From: Gammaproteobacteria bacterium
GTDB lineage: Bacteria > Pseudomonadota > Gammaproteobacteria > Steroidobacterales > GCA-2729495
Assembly (NCBI GenBank): GCA_015709695.1
Contig: CP054183.1
Coordinates: 558,001 to 622,000, forward strand
Direction of reading: 5' to 3'
DNA length: 64,000 nt
This document shows, piece by piece, positions 52,762 through 61,336 of this stretch; position 1 is the first letter of the stretch, and the number at the start of each line of letters is the position of its first letter. The notes under the pieces are model-generated. The model was given only the letters and a program-made list of their open reading frames with translations. It made no database searches and was not told the DNA's origin. Made by a program: the position numbers and the translations under genes.

Positions 52762-52925
52762 GTTTCCGGCCGGCGAATCGCCGCCCGCATGGCGGCGATG
52801 CCGGCAAGCAGCGCCTGCAACTGCGCGATCTCGCGGTCGAGCTTCTCGCGACGTGCCCGGCTCGTCCATGGCCGCTCGCGCTCGACGAGCTTGCGCGCCA
52901 GCCGTTGCCGGTAGTCACGCTCCAT
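52740..52925 (-). CDS. Small coiled-coil hypothetical protein
   Basis: A 61-residue frame (MERDYRQRLARKLVERE...) that is strongly helical and charged, overlapping the convergent MFS end by 22 bases. Heptad-like spacing (LDREIAQLQALLAGIAAM) suggests a short coiled coil. No family is recognised, and a chance ORF in GC-rich DNA is possible. The next 228 bases (52926-53153) hold nothing I recognise. Confidence 0.4.
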   Translation of the reverse strand: MERDYRQRLARKLVERERPWTSRARREKLDREIAQLQALLAGIAAMRAAIRRPETYAGDEA

Positions 52926-53153
52926 CAGCGAAGCTCGTCCGCCAGGCCCTCCAGTCTTAATCCCCTTTCAAACGGGGTGGGTCTTCGGGGAAGCAATGGT
53001 GCCAGGCCGGGCGTTTCGGGCTTTCGGCGGTTGTCCATGCACGGGTGTCAGGTCCCGGTCATTCGCCGTTGCACCCCCCTGCAGGTGCGGTGCAGCGGTA
53101 TGCCAGGTCATGCGTGGGTGTCCCGAGGTGCTGGCGCACAGCCGCGGCACCTT

Positions 53154-53675
53154 TCAGGCAGGCAGCAGTTCACCTAACGCGTATAGCGTCTTCTGCGGGA
53201 ACCGCTCCAGCGGATAGAAGCGGCTGATGACCTGCACGGCCTGCTCGTACGTCGCGATGTTGAGGTGTCGCAGCAGGTAGCGGATGTCATCTTCGTCGTG
53301 GAACTCCGCGCCGATGCGCAGCGACAGGCACTTCATCGCCAGCAGATACTCCGGCTGCGCGATCATGACGCGCAGGTGATCGAGTTCCAGAAACGGGCTG
53401 AACTCGCCACGCTCGCTCAGAAACGCCTTCACGCCGTCGTTGAGCCAGTCGGGCTGGACCCCGGAGCGTGTGGCCACCCGGGCGGCGGCCTCGCGCACCT
53501 GGCGGGCGGGGCGAAACAGCCCATCCACATCCTGGGTTGAGGCGCGCGCGGCGTAGGCCAGGCACATCACGGCGCCGCCGACCAGGAACAGTTCGCCTTC
53601 CGTGCCGGCCTTGCCCAGCTCCTCGTTCAGCAAGGCGAACAGCCGGCGCAACACCTTGTCCGTCAGGGCGGGCAT
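53154..53675 (-). CDS. DUF6036-type nucleotidyltransferase-fold protein
   Basis: A 173-residue protein with the minimal nucleotidyltransferase signature: LFLVGGAVMCLAYAARASTQDVDGLF (GG...D-x-D) followed by helices and YLLAMKCLSLRIGAEFHDEDDIRYLL, which resembles the YLLAMKLLAGR...KDxxDI pattern of DUF6036/AbiEii-like proteins. The ATG at 53675 begins one base after the stop of the upstream RHH gene, so they form an operon. By analogy with AbiEii toxins a toxin role is possible; it is not shown by sequence. Confidence 0.82.
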   Translation of the reverse strand: MPALTDKVLRRLFALLNEELGKAGTEGELFLVGGAVMCLAYAARASTQDVDGLFRPARQVREAAARVATRSGVQPDWLNDGVKAFLSERGEFSPFLELDHLRVMIAQPEYLLAMKCLSLRIGAEFHDEDDIRYLLRHLNIATYEQAVQVISRFYPLERFPQKTLYALGELLPA

Positions 53676-53676
53676 T

Positions 53677-54174
53677 TCAGACCTGCGCGCCGATGCTGGC
53701 GTCAATGAAGATATTGCGACGCCTGAACGGCGGCGGCGAGTGTGTCAGCAGGTGCAGGCGCAGGCTCCTGAGCTCGCTCCCGAAGGCGGGGCTTGTCAGG
53801 GGCGCAATGGCGCCCGCCCAGCGCGGCGGCGCGATGCCGCGTTGCGCGCAGGCGTACTCCACCATGGCCGCGACGTAGTTGGCCTGGATTGCTGTAAGGC
53901 CTGCCTGCGGCGGTGGGGCCACCGCGTCCTGCAACTCGCCGGCGTCGAGCCCGGATAGCAGCGCGTTCAGTTCCGCCAGCGCGAAGCGTGCGTCGGTTTC
54001 CTTGGCACAGGCGGCCGTCAGTTCATTGAAGCGCTGCGCCGAGGCGGGCAGCAGGCGCTCGAGTACGTAGGCCGACATGTCCATGCCCGCCCGGCGGGCC
54101 GCCCGCTGGATCGCGGCCTTCTGTGCGGGGGACACCCGGATCTGCAGCTGGGTGGTTTTCGGGGCAGTACCCAT
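53677..54174 (-). CDS. Ribbon-helix-helix-type DNA-binding protein (antitoxin candidate)
   Basis: A 165-residue protein. The N-terminus (KTTQLQIRVSPAQKAAIQRAARRAGMDMSAYVLERLLP) is a ribbon-helix-helix/DUF1778-like domain. The rest (residues about 50-165) is a helical domain that is not recognised and ends in IFIDASIGAQV. It is directly upstream of the nucleotidyltransferase-like gene. The ATG at 54174 lies just after a strong promoter, so the mRNA may be nearly leaderless. Autoregulation through the palindrome at 54202-54228 is likely. Confidence 0.78.
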   Translation of the reverse strand: MGTAPKTTQLQIRVSPAQKAAIQRAARRAGMDMSAYVLERLLPASAQRFNELTAACAKETDARFALAELNALLSGLDAGELQDAVAPPPQAGLTAIQANYVAAMVEYACAQRGIAPPRWAGAIAPLTSPAFGSELRSLRLHLLTHSPPPFRRRNIFIDASIGAQV

Positions 54175-54180
54175 GGCCGG

Positions 54181-54210
54181 AGCATAGGCCGAGTCCCGAC
54201 GTGACGTCAA
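54181..54210 (-). promoter_or_regulatory. Promoter of the RHH-nucleotidyltransferase operon
   Basis: On the minus strand TTGACG (54210-54205) and TATGCT (54186-54181) are spaced by 18 bases, with the -10 only 6 bases before the ATG at 54174. Confidence 0.6.
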
Positions 54211-54228
54211 TACGGATGTATTGACATC
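54202..54228. promoter_or_regulatory. Palindromic operator overlapping the -35 element
   Basis: TGACGTCAATAC and TGTATTGACATCA form an inverted repeat with 11 of 12 matching positions around a GGA centre. It covers the -35 hexamer of the promoter, as expected for a repressor site bound by an RHH dimer pair. Confidence 0.6.
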
Positions 54229-54358
54229 AGGCAGGTCATTACGCTTTATCCAACCCGGCACGCCACACGCACAAGGAGCGAGAAAGCGGAACGGCGCGTG
54301 AGAGGGCCCGGGCGCGGGACACGGGTTTGTATGTCTGTCCGGGTCCCGCGCTGTTCGA

Positions 54359-54410
54359 GCGACCTGCTCCCCCTGAATAGTTCGACTTCGAGGTGGAGTC
54401 CGCCCATCTG
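54359..54410. repeat. IS3-family terminal sequence, copy B
   Basis: Matches the copy at 49562-49613 at 49 of 52 positions. Here it is followed, after AGGAGCGGACC, by an ATG and the first ~21 codons of an IS3-type OrfA, so the strand and end are consistent with an IS3-family left end. The preceding stretch to 54228 contains nothing else recognised. Confidence 0.7.
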
Positions 54411-54421
54411 AGGAGCGGACC

Positions 54422-54930
54422 ATGCGGGGCAAGAAGGCGACGACGGAGCAGATCATTGCGGTGCTCAAGGAAGCCGCGGCCGGGCCACGCTTCCGGCGTG
54501 TGGCGGCGCCGACCCCGGCCGGGATCGAGGCGCTGCTCGGCCAGATTGACACGCGCATCGCCCGGCACCTGGAGCGGCGGGGGCTGCGGGTACGCGATGC
54601 CGAGGGGAGTTACCTCAGCACCGGCCCGGGCGAGGAAGATGGCCTGGCCGCCTTGGTCGGGCACTCGATCACCTACCGCATCGCGGTGGGAGCGAGCGAG
54701 GGGCGCAAGGCGTTCAGGCTGCAGACCGTCGCCCCGGCGCTGGAAGCGCCTGCCGGGGATGAGCGGCTGGCGAAGCACTCCGGGGTGTTCATGCGGCATA
54801 TCCCTGTGCCGCACCCCGGCTGGCCGCACTGGTGCAGTGCGAGCGCTGCGGGGGGTAGGGTGAAGATCATTGCCAGCATCGAGGACCCCCTGGCGTACGC
54901 GAACGCAAGGCGTGCCACGCTGCGGGTCGG
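54422..54930 (+). pseudogene. Chimeric transposase relic: IS3 OrfA start joined to IS91-family fragments
   Basis: The frame begins MRGKKATTEQIIAVLKEAAAG, the helix-turn-helix start of an IS3-family OrfA. It then changes without frameshift to IS91-family transposase sequence: IARHLERRGLRVRDAEGSYL and LVGHSITYRIAVGASEGRKAF, then LAKHSGVF and, after a further deletion, RVKIIASIEDPLAYANA (the C-terminus). Catalytic parts of both transposases are absent. The open frame that continues beyond 54930 is antisense to the next gene and is not real. Confidence 0.75.
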
Positions 54931-54990
54931 CGCCACCGGCCTCTATCTCGTCATCGGGAAAATAAATCCGGCACCATTAAACGGGAACAG

Positions 54991-57756
54991 TCAGCGCCAG
55001 CGACGGCGAGCGCGAGTGCCTGCGATGGCGAATGCGGTTACCGCGAACCACACCGCCGGCGGCAACGGAACGGCGCTTGCGGTCAGGCGGACGATGTCCG
55101 TCGAGCCGCTGGCGTCGATCAGGTATTGCAGATCCCAGACGATGCCCGCCACCTCGGGCAGGTTCACGCTGCCGAATTCGCCGGTGAGGACCTGGGCCAG
55201 CAGGATGTCGAACGAAGAACCTGGCGCCGGCAGGAACACCGGATTACCCTGCGCCGACCAGAGGCTGACGTCGAGCACGCCGCCCAGCGTAGCGCTGCCG
55301 CTGACCAGGAGCTGGTCGTAAGCCGACTGGCCCAGTTCGATGCCGAGCGTGCCGGAAGCCTGCGAGTAGTTGCCGTTGACGTGCATGACACCGGGCGAAT
55401 TGCCCGGTGAAACGCTGCCGCTGTTGAGAAGGTTGCCGGCGACGGTGCCGCTGCCAGTGAGGATGCCGCCGTTGAGCGCTATGTCGCCGGCTATCAGCAG
55501 GGAGCCGTCCACGTCGGTCACCCCCGCGGTCTGCGTGTAGGTGGTCGCGGTGAGGGTGCTGCCCGCTCCGACATCGATGGTGCCGGCGTTGCTGAACAGA
55601 CCGACCGCGAAACTTCGCCCGTTGCGCACCTCGAAGCGGCCGGTGTTCAGGTTGGTCGTGAAGCCCGACAATGCATCGATCGTCCCCGAGGTCCCGTTGT
55701 AGAGCCGGGAAGCTGTGCCATCGAGCACGACGTCCGCTGCATTGCTGGTGATGCCCCCGGTCACGGGCAAGCGCATGGTGCCGAGCACTTCGTAGCGCCC
55801 GCCGGCAAGCGTGTGGGTCGTGGCATTGAAATTCGTCAGGTTCTGATTGACCTGCAGCGTACTGCCGGCCGCTGCACGCAGCGTGCCCTCGTTGGTGACG
55901 TTGGCGGCGACGCCGGATTCGGCGAGGATCAGCGCATTGCCCTGATTGGCCTGAATGAGGCCGCGGTTGGTCAGCGCCATGCCATAGGAGCCGATCTTGC
56001 CGGCGCCCTGGATGGTGTGACCCGACTCGTTAATGAGCGTCCCCGTGCCAATGCCGGCCGAGGCGATGCTGTTCGACGAGCTGTTCGACATCGATAGCGT
56101 GCCGCCGCCTGCGAGCACCGTACCAGGGCTGACGTTCAGGTTCGCGCCGCTGCTGCCGGATCCCAGCAGCATGCTGCCGTGGTTGGTGAGCGTCCCGCCG
56201 AGCAGCGTCGTGCTGCCGCGGATATCGAGCGTGCCGAGGTTTTCCAGGCCACCGATCGCGGTCACGCTCGTCGGCAGGCGTATCACGCCGCTGCCCGAGG
56301 TCGTCAACGTGCCGCCGGTCAGAGTCGCATAGCTCAACTGCACCAGCGAGCCGTCCTGGGCCTGGAGGATGCCGCCCGCATTGCTGAAGAGGACGGGATT
56401 GGAGGAATCGGCGCCAGCGATGTCCAGCGTGGCGCCATTGCGGGCGCGCATCACGCCTGCATTGGCGAGAGTGCCGCCGCTGGTCGAGGTGATCTTCAGT
56501 GCGCTTGCGGCGGCATCGGCATCGATCAGGCCCCGGTTGGTCACACGCCTGATCTGACGGATCAGCCCTGTCCCGCGTATGGTGTGATCGGGCCCGTTGA
56601 TCAGCCCCGGGTCGGTGCCGAGGGACCCGACGATACTGCGGGTGGCATGGGTGAGTTCCAGAACGCCGCTGCCATCGAGCGAATGGTCATCGCCGGAGGC
56701 GCCGGTCAGGTGCAGCTCCGTGTTGCTACTGGTCGAATCGAGGCGGATGGTGCCGTTGTTCGTGATCGAGGAGCCGAGCGTGAGCCACTGACCGTTGTTG
56801 ACCTTGAGCAGCCCCTCGATGGTCACGCTGCCAATACGGACATTCGGGGCGGTTACCTCGATGCGGCCGGAACCGCTGCTGGCGAGAGTGCCGCCGGTGA
56901 TACCCACCGAGTACAACTCCACCAGAGAACCGTCGAGCGCCGTGATCGTGCCTGCGCCGTTATTCAGAAACCCGGACGGAGTAGTTGCCGAGGTCCCACC
57001 CTGGATTCGCAGCTTGCCGCCGTTGCTCGCCCGGAGAGTCCCGGCATTGTAGGCGGTATATGCGGGCGGAAGCATGTCGAGAACGATGGGCAGGCCATTG
57101 AGGTCTGCATCGATCGTTCCGCTATTGCTGAATGCCACGCCGCTGCCGCTCATGTACTTGATCGTGCCGCTGCCGGTGATCTTTGCGGCATTGCTCAGCC
57201 GGATGTACTCGATGTCGCCGCCGAGCAGGTGGATCTGTCCCGGGCCGTCGAACGCGGCGATGCCGTTGCTATAGATCTTGCCGGTAACCTCCACTTGACC
57301 GGTGACGTTGAGGGTCGCCGTTTTCCAGTCCGGGGTTGGTCCGACGGCGGGAAGATTCCACCAGTTCAAGCCAAGCGCGCTGGTGACGTTGAGCGTCGTC
57401 TGCGTGCCGACGCTCAATTCCGCCACGCTTGCCGGGACGTTGACATCCAGCGTCGCGTTCACGGGTGTGGGGCCTGGCGGCACCGTCGGCGTCGGGCTGA
57501 CGGTGACCTTGTAGAAAACATACTCGCTGGCGTCTGCCGGCTGCTGGCCGGGGTAGCCCTTCTGGGTGCAATGGCCCTCGCCGTCATACTGCAGGCAGAT
57601 CGTCGGCGACCAGTTCTCGCCGTCGGCCCAGCTACCGTTCTGGGGCAACCCCGGCACCGGCGATTCACCGAACTTGTAGCTGACGCTGCGATCTTCAGCG
57701 CAGGTGATGATCGGCAAGCCGAGAACGAGGAACAGGATCAGCGAACGGAGTGACAT
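54991..57756 (-). CDS. Large secreted beta-repeat protein with VPLPA-type exosortase signal
   Basis: A 921-residue protein. A signal peptide (MSLRSLILFLVLGLPIITC; the Cys may be a lipidation site) is followed by a domain with paired Cys (ICLQYDGEGHC), then about 700 residues of short imperfect repeats of the type N-x-G-T-I/L-x-x-x-x-G-x-L, as in autotransporter-like beta-helices (NNGTIRLDS, NEGTLRAAAGSTLQVN, GTLTNHGSMLLG). An autotransporter-type SVSPGNSPGVMHVNGNY segment lies near residue 800. The C-terminus is VPLPPAVW, a hydrophobic helix and RARRRWR: a PEP-CTERM-class sorting tag, so no beta-barrel. Probably a surface or matrix adhesin. The ATG at 57756 fits the signal peptide. Confidence 0.85.
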   Translation of the reverse strand: MSLRSLILFLVLGLPIITCAEDRSVSYKFGESPVPGLPQNGSWADGENWSPTICLQYDGEGHCTQKGYPGQQPADASEYVFYKVTVSPTPTVPPGPTPVNATLDVNVPASVAELSVGTQTTLNVTSALGLNWWNLPAVGPTPDWKTATLNVTGQVEVTGKIYSNGIAAFDGPGQIHLLGGDIEYIRLSNAAKITGSGTIKYMSGSGVAFSNSGTIDADLNGLPIVLDMLPPAYTAYNAGTLRASNGGKLRIQGGTSATTPSGFLNNGAGTITALDGSLVELYSVGITGGTLASSGSGRIEVTAPNVRIGSVTIEGLLKVNNGQWLTLGSSITNNGTIRLDSTSSNTELHLTGASGDDHSLDGSGVLELTHATRSIVGSLGTDPGLINGPDHTIRGTGLIRQIRRVTNRGLIDADAAASALKITSTSGGTLANAGVMRARNGATLDIAGADSSNPVLFSNAGGILQAQDGSLVQLSYATLTGGTLTTSGSGVIRLPTSVTAIGGLENLGTLDIRGSTTLLGGTLTNHGSMLLGSGSSGANLNVSPGTVLAGGGTLSMSNSSSNSIASAGIGTGTLINESGHTIQGAGKIGSYGMALTNRGLIQANQGNALILAESGVAANVTNEGTLRAAAGSTLQVNQNLTNFNATTHTLAGGRYEVLGTMRLPVTGGITSNAADVVLDGTASRLYNGTSGTIDALSGFTTNLNTGRFEVRNGRSFAVGLFSNAGTIDVGAGSTLTATTYTQTAGVTDVDGSLLIAGDIALNGGILTGSGTVAGNLLNSGSVSPGNSPGVMHVNGNYSQASGTLGIELGQSAYDQLLVSGSATLGGVLDVSLWSAQGNPVFLPAPGSSFDILLAQVLTGEFGSVNLPEVAGIVWDLQYLIDASGSTDIVRLTASAVPLPPAVWFAVTAFAIAGTRARRRWR

Positions 57757-57949
57757 GGCGATCCCAGCCGGGGTAACCGATCCTGCTGCGACCGTGCGAC
57801 CGGACCGCAACCACGGCCCCCGTTATCTTGTTATGCAGCCGATTATCGGGCTGCCAGGATTGCCGTCAAGGCCGGCCGATCAGCGCAAGATTAGCCTTCT
57901 GCCGCAATCACTTGAAGGAAACCTGTCAGTGCAGACAGGCGACATAACC

Positions 57950-58038
57950 ACCACCGAGCGCGTTACCTTGGTCGGGTCGATGAGGCCCATCGAGACCAGG
58001 TCGCCGAACTCGCCGGAGACGGCTGCGCCAAAGGCATC
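57950..58038 (-). pseudogene. groEL C-terminal fragment
   Basis: About 28 codons on the minus strand read DAFGAAVSGEFGDLVSMG and then LIDPTKVTRSVVV, matching the GroEL segment that ends in the signature GILDPTKVTRSAL. The equatorial and apical domains and the rest of the C-terminus are missing. It is an isolated relic. The surrounding stretch (57757-58379) holds no other recognised gene. Confidence 0.7.
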
Positions 58039-58379
58039 CCGCAGCGCGAGAATCCCACCCGCCCTCCGGCATTTCCGGCAGCGCGACAGGGGCCGACAGG
58101 GGGGCTGGATCGCCCGGCTGCCGCTACCGCGGGTCGCCGGCTTTGCAGCAGGGGGCTACCCAGGCGCCGACGTGGGCTTTGAATGTCCTATTCCCGCGAC
58201 GCGGCTGTTCTCGAGGTCGGCGACTGATACGCAGATGGTCGGCGCCAATAGCAATGTGGCCCGGTGTGAATTCTCCGGCTTCAAAGACTTGCAAGCCGCC
58301 AGCGGCTGGGTGAGCCGGATGGCAAATTTGGCCAGACTTTGGAAAACTTCGCCGCGCGCCGTCAAACGAGCCGCCTGAC

Positions 58380-58484
58380 ATGAACCAATCCGATAGTGAA
58401 ATTCTCACGCTGGAAGAAGTGGCGGCCTGCCTCAAGGCAGGATCGCCGGATTGCTGCGCAGATTGCCGGGAAACCACAGAATAG
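58380..58484 (+). pseudogene. Excisionase-like helix-turn-helix gene with internal deletion
   Basis: ATG at 58380 begins MNQSDSEILTLEEVAACLKAG, the start of excisionase/MerR-like HTH proteins common in mobile elements. The normal middle (KRTVYRLA...) is missing. The frame then reads SPDCCADCRETTE and stops at 58482-58484. In another frame the same bases read RRIAAQIAGKPQNRA and stop, a plausible original C-terminus. This suggests a deletion that changed frame. Confidence 0.6.
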
Positions 58485-58549
58485 AGCATGAGTACCCCGC
58501 AGAACGGCAGCGGTCGGGCGGTCTCGCTCGGAGGGAGAGCTGCACGCCC

Positions 58550-61336
58550 ATGAATGCCGTAGAAATCGAACAGGCCATCACCGACCTCGCGGAGCAGCCC
58601 TTCGACCGCGCCGAGTTCCCCTACGCCTTCCTCGAAGCTTTCGGCAACAAGGCGACGACGCTCAAGCGCCTGCGCGCCGGAGCGTCGAACAAGTCCGACC
58701 TCGGCGGCGTGCTCCAGACCAGCAACATCCACCTCCTGACTTGCGACGTGGGGCAAGTGCCGCAGACGCTGGCCGCGCTCAAGGCCAGCCCGGCCACGAC
58801 CAAGGCCAAGGCGAAGTTCATCCTCGCCACGGACGGCGCGGACTTCGAGGCCGAAGACCTGACCAGCGGCGAGACCGTCGCCTGTGCCTACAAGGATTTC
58901 CCCGACCACTTCGGTTTCTTCCTGCCGCTGGCGGGCATCAGCACCGTCCGCCAGATCAGCGAGAACGCCTTCGATATCCGGGCCACCAGCCGCCTGAATC
59001 GCCTGTACGTCGAACTGCTGAAGGACAACCCCGCGTGGGGCACGGTGGAGCGGCGCCACGCCATGAACCACTTCATGGCGCGGCTGATCTTCTGCTTCTT
59101 CGCCGAAGACACCGACATCTTCATCGGCAAGGGTCGCTTCACCGACACCGTCGCGCAGATGAGCGAGCGCGACGCCTCCAATACCCACGAGATCATCGCC
59201 ACGCTGTTTCGCGCCATGAACACCCGGCGCGAGGATCGGGCCGCCGCCGGCATTCCGCGCTGGGCCGCGGAGTTCCCCTACGTCAACGGCGCCTTGTTCT
59301 CCGGCAGCGTCGAGGTGCCGCGATTCAGCAGGATCGCCCGCTCCTACCTGCTGCACGTCGGTGGCCTCGACTGGACGCGGATCAATCCCGACATCTTCGG
59401 CTCGATGATCCAGGCCGTCGCCGAGGATGAGGAGCGCGGCGAGCTGGGCATGCACTACACCAGCGTGCCGAACATCCTGAAGGTCTTGAACCCGCTGTTC
59501 CTCGATGACCTGCGCGCGAAGCTGGAGGAGGCCGGCGACAACCCGCGCACCCTGCTCAACCTGCGCAAGCGCATCGCCCGGATCAGGGTCTTCGACCCGG
59601 CCTGCGGCTCGGGCAATTTCCTGGTCATCGCCTACAAGGAGATGCGCGCCATCGAGGCGGAGATCAACCGCAGGCGCAGCGAGCCGGATCGCGCGTCGGA
59701 AATCCCGCTCACCAACTTTCGCGGCATCGAGCTGCGCGACTTCCCGGCGGAGGTCGCCCGCCTTGCGCTGGTCATTGCCGAGTACCAGTGCGACGTGTTG
59801 TACCGAGGCCAGAAGCTGGCGCTGGCCGAGTTCCTGCCGTTGCGCAATGAGAACTGGATTACCTGCGGCAACGCGCTGCGGCTGGATTGGTTGAGCATTT
59901 GCCCGCCGACGGGCACCGGCGTAAGGGTGCTGGCGGATGATTTGTTTGAAACGCCACTCGATCAGGTGGAGATCGACTTCAAGAACGAAGGCGGCGAGAC
60001 GTATATTTGTGGCAACCCGCCCTACAAAGGTAGCCAGACGCAGACCAAAGAGCAGAAGGCTGATTTGGCTTCGGTGTTTGATCCTTATGGCATTTCGTCC
60101 AAACAAATTGACTATGTAGGTGGCTGGTTCATGAAAGCTGCCGCCTACGCGCAAGCCACGCGGACGGATTCGGCTTTCGTCAGCACCAACTCCATCTGCC
60201 AGGGGCGCATCGTCCCGATCCTGTGGCCGGAAATTTTCAAACGCGGCTCTCACATCCGCTTCGCGCATACCAGCTTCAAATGGACAAACCTCGCCGCGTA
60301 CAACGCCGGCGTTACGGTCGCCATTGTTGGTCTTTCTACGGACGCGAGTAAGAAGCGCCAGCTTTACGATCTGGATGCCTGTGGCGGAACCACCGTGCGC
60401 GAGGCGACCAACATCACGCCTTACCTGACCGTTGGCGAGAACGTGGTGGTCGATGGACAACGCATGAGTATTTCGGGCCTGCCCGATATGTCCTTTGGCA
60501 ACATGCCCGTCGATGGAGGGAATCTCTTGTTGTCCGCGGATGATGCGGCCTCGCTCGGCTTGAGCAAGCAGGATGAAGAGATTTTTCTTCGGCGCATCTA
60601 CGGCTCAGCCGAGTTCATTCGTGGAGTCGTTCGCAAATGCCTCTGGATTCGTGACGAAAAGTTGTCACAGGCCTTGCAGGTAGCCTCTATACGACCTCGC
60701 ATTGAAGCCGTTCGGGAAATGCGGCTCAAAAGCAAAGATGCGGGCACGAATGAAATGGCATGGCGGGCGCATCAGTTCCGCGAGACGTATCACGGCGAAA
60801 GGCACACGCTGATTCTTCCGGGCGTGTCATCGGAAGGACGCGAGTATCTTCCCGTTGGGCTGATCGACAATCATTCGGTCGTCTCCAACCTCGCTTTTGC
60901 TCTCTACGACGCTCCGCTCTGGAACATGGCTCTCATCGCCAGTCGCCTGCATCTGGTCTGGATCGCCACCGTCTGCGGCAAATTGAAGACCGATTTTCGT
61001 TACTCCAACACCCTCGGCTGGAACACCTTCCCGGTGCCGACTCTGACCGAAAAGAACAAGGCCGATCTCACGCGCTGTGCCGAGGATATCCTGCTGGCGC
61101 GCGAACACCATTTCCCCGCGACCATCGCCGATCTGTACGACCCCGAAAACATGCCCCCCGACCTGCGCGCCGCGCACGAGCGCAACGACGAAGTACTGGA
61201 GCGCATCTATATCGGTCGACGCTTCAAGAACGACACTGAGCGGCTGGAAAAGCTGTTTGACCTGTACGCGAAGATGGCGGCAACGGTGGTGAGGAAGGAC
61301 GTTGCCAAGAAGAGTGCCAACAGGAGAAGGGCATGA
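58550..61336 (+). CDS. Class I SAM-dependent DNA methyltransferase (adenine type, MmeI/YeeA-like)
   Basis: A 928-residue N6-adenine-type DNA methyltransferase. An N-terminal helical region (YVELLKDNPAWGT) is followed by the SAM motif FDPACGSGNF (348-357) and catalytic NPPY (489-492). A target-recognition-like domain lies in the last third (ALQVASIRPRIEAV to the Lys-rich C-terminus). The first ~130 residues are an uncharacterised domain in which I do not see the D/ExK nuclease motif of MmeI. GAGGGAGAGC precedes the ATG. The stop overlaps the next ATG (ATGA). Methylation is probably the self-marking activity of the operon. Confidence 0.9.
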   Translation: MNAVEIEQAITDLAEQPFDRAEFPYAFLEAFGNKATTLKRLRAGASNKSDLGGVLQTSNIHLLTCDVGQVPQTLAALKASPATTKAKAKFILATDGADFEAEDLTSGETVACAYKDFPDHFGFFLPLAGISTVRQISENAFDIRATSRLNRLYVELLKDNPAWGTVERRHAMNHFMARLIFCFFAEDTDIFIGKGRFTDTVAQMSERDASNTHEIIATLFRAMNTRREDRAAAGIPRWAAEFPYVNGALFSGSVEVPRFSRIARSYLLHVGGLDWTRINPDIFGSMIQAVAEDEERGELGMHYTSVPNILKVLNPLFLDDLRAKLEEAGDNPRTLLNLRKRIARIRVFDPACGSGNFLVIAYKEMRAIEAEINRRRSEPDRASEIPLTNFRGIELRDFPAEVARLALVIAEYQCDVLYRGQKLALAEFLPLRNENWITCGNALRLDWLSICPPTGTGVRVLADDLFETPLDQVEIDFKNEGGETYICGNPPYKGSQTQTKEQKADLASVFDPYGISSKQIDYVGGWFMKAAAYAQATRTDSAFVSTNSICQGRIVPILWPEIFKRGSHIRFAHTSFKWTNLAAYNAGVTVAIVGLSTDASKKRQLYDLDACGGTTVREATNITPYLTVGENVVVDGQRMSISGLPDMSFGNMPVDGGNLLLSADDAASLGLSKQDEEIFLRRIYGSAEFIRGVVRKCLWIRDEKLSQALQVASIRPRIEAVREMRLKSKDAGTNEMAWRAHQFRETYHGERHTLILPGVSSEGREYLPVGLIDNHSVVSNLAFALYDAPLWNMALIASRLHLVWIATVCGKLKTDFRYSNTLGWNTFPVPTLTEKNKADLTRCAEDILLAREHHFPATIADLYDPENMPPDLRAAHERNDEVLERIYIGRRFKNDTERLEKLFDLYAKMAATVVRKDVAKKSANRRRA

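Noticed and set aside
54422-55321. 299-residue plus-strand open frame
   Set aside because: Its first part is a transposase chimera and the rest is antisense to the 3' end of the sorted beta-repeat gene.
56179-57753. 524-residue plus-strand frame opposite the beta-repeat gene
   Set aside because: High-GC shadow frame; the minus-strand product has a signal peptide, repeats and a sorting tag, while this one has no domain.
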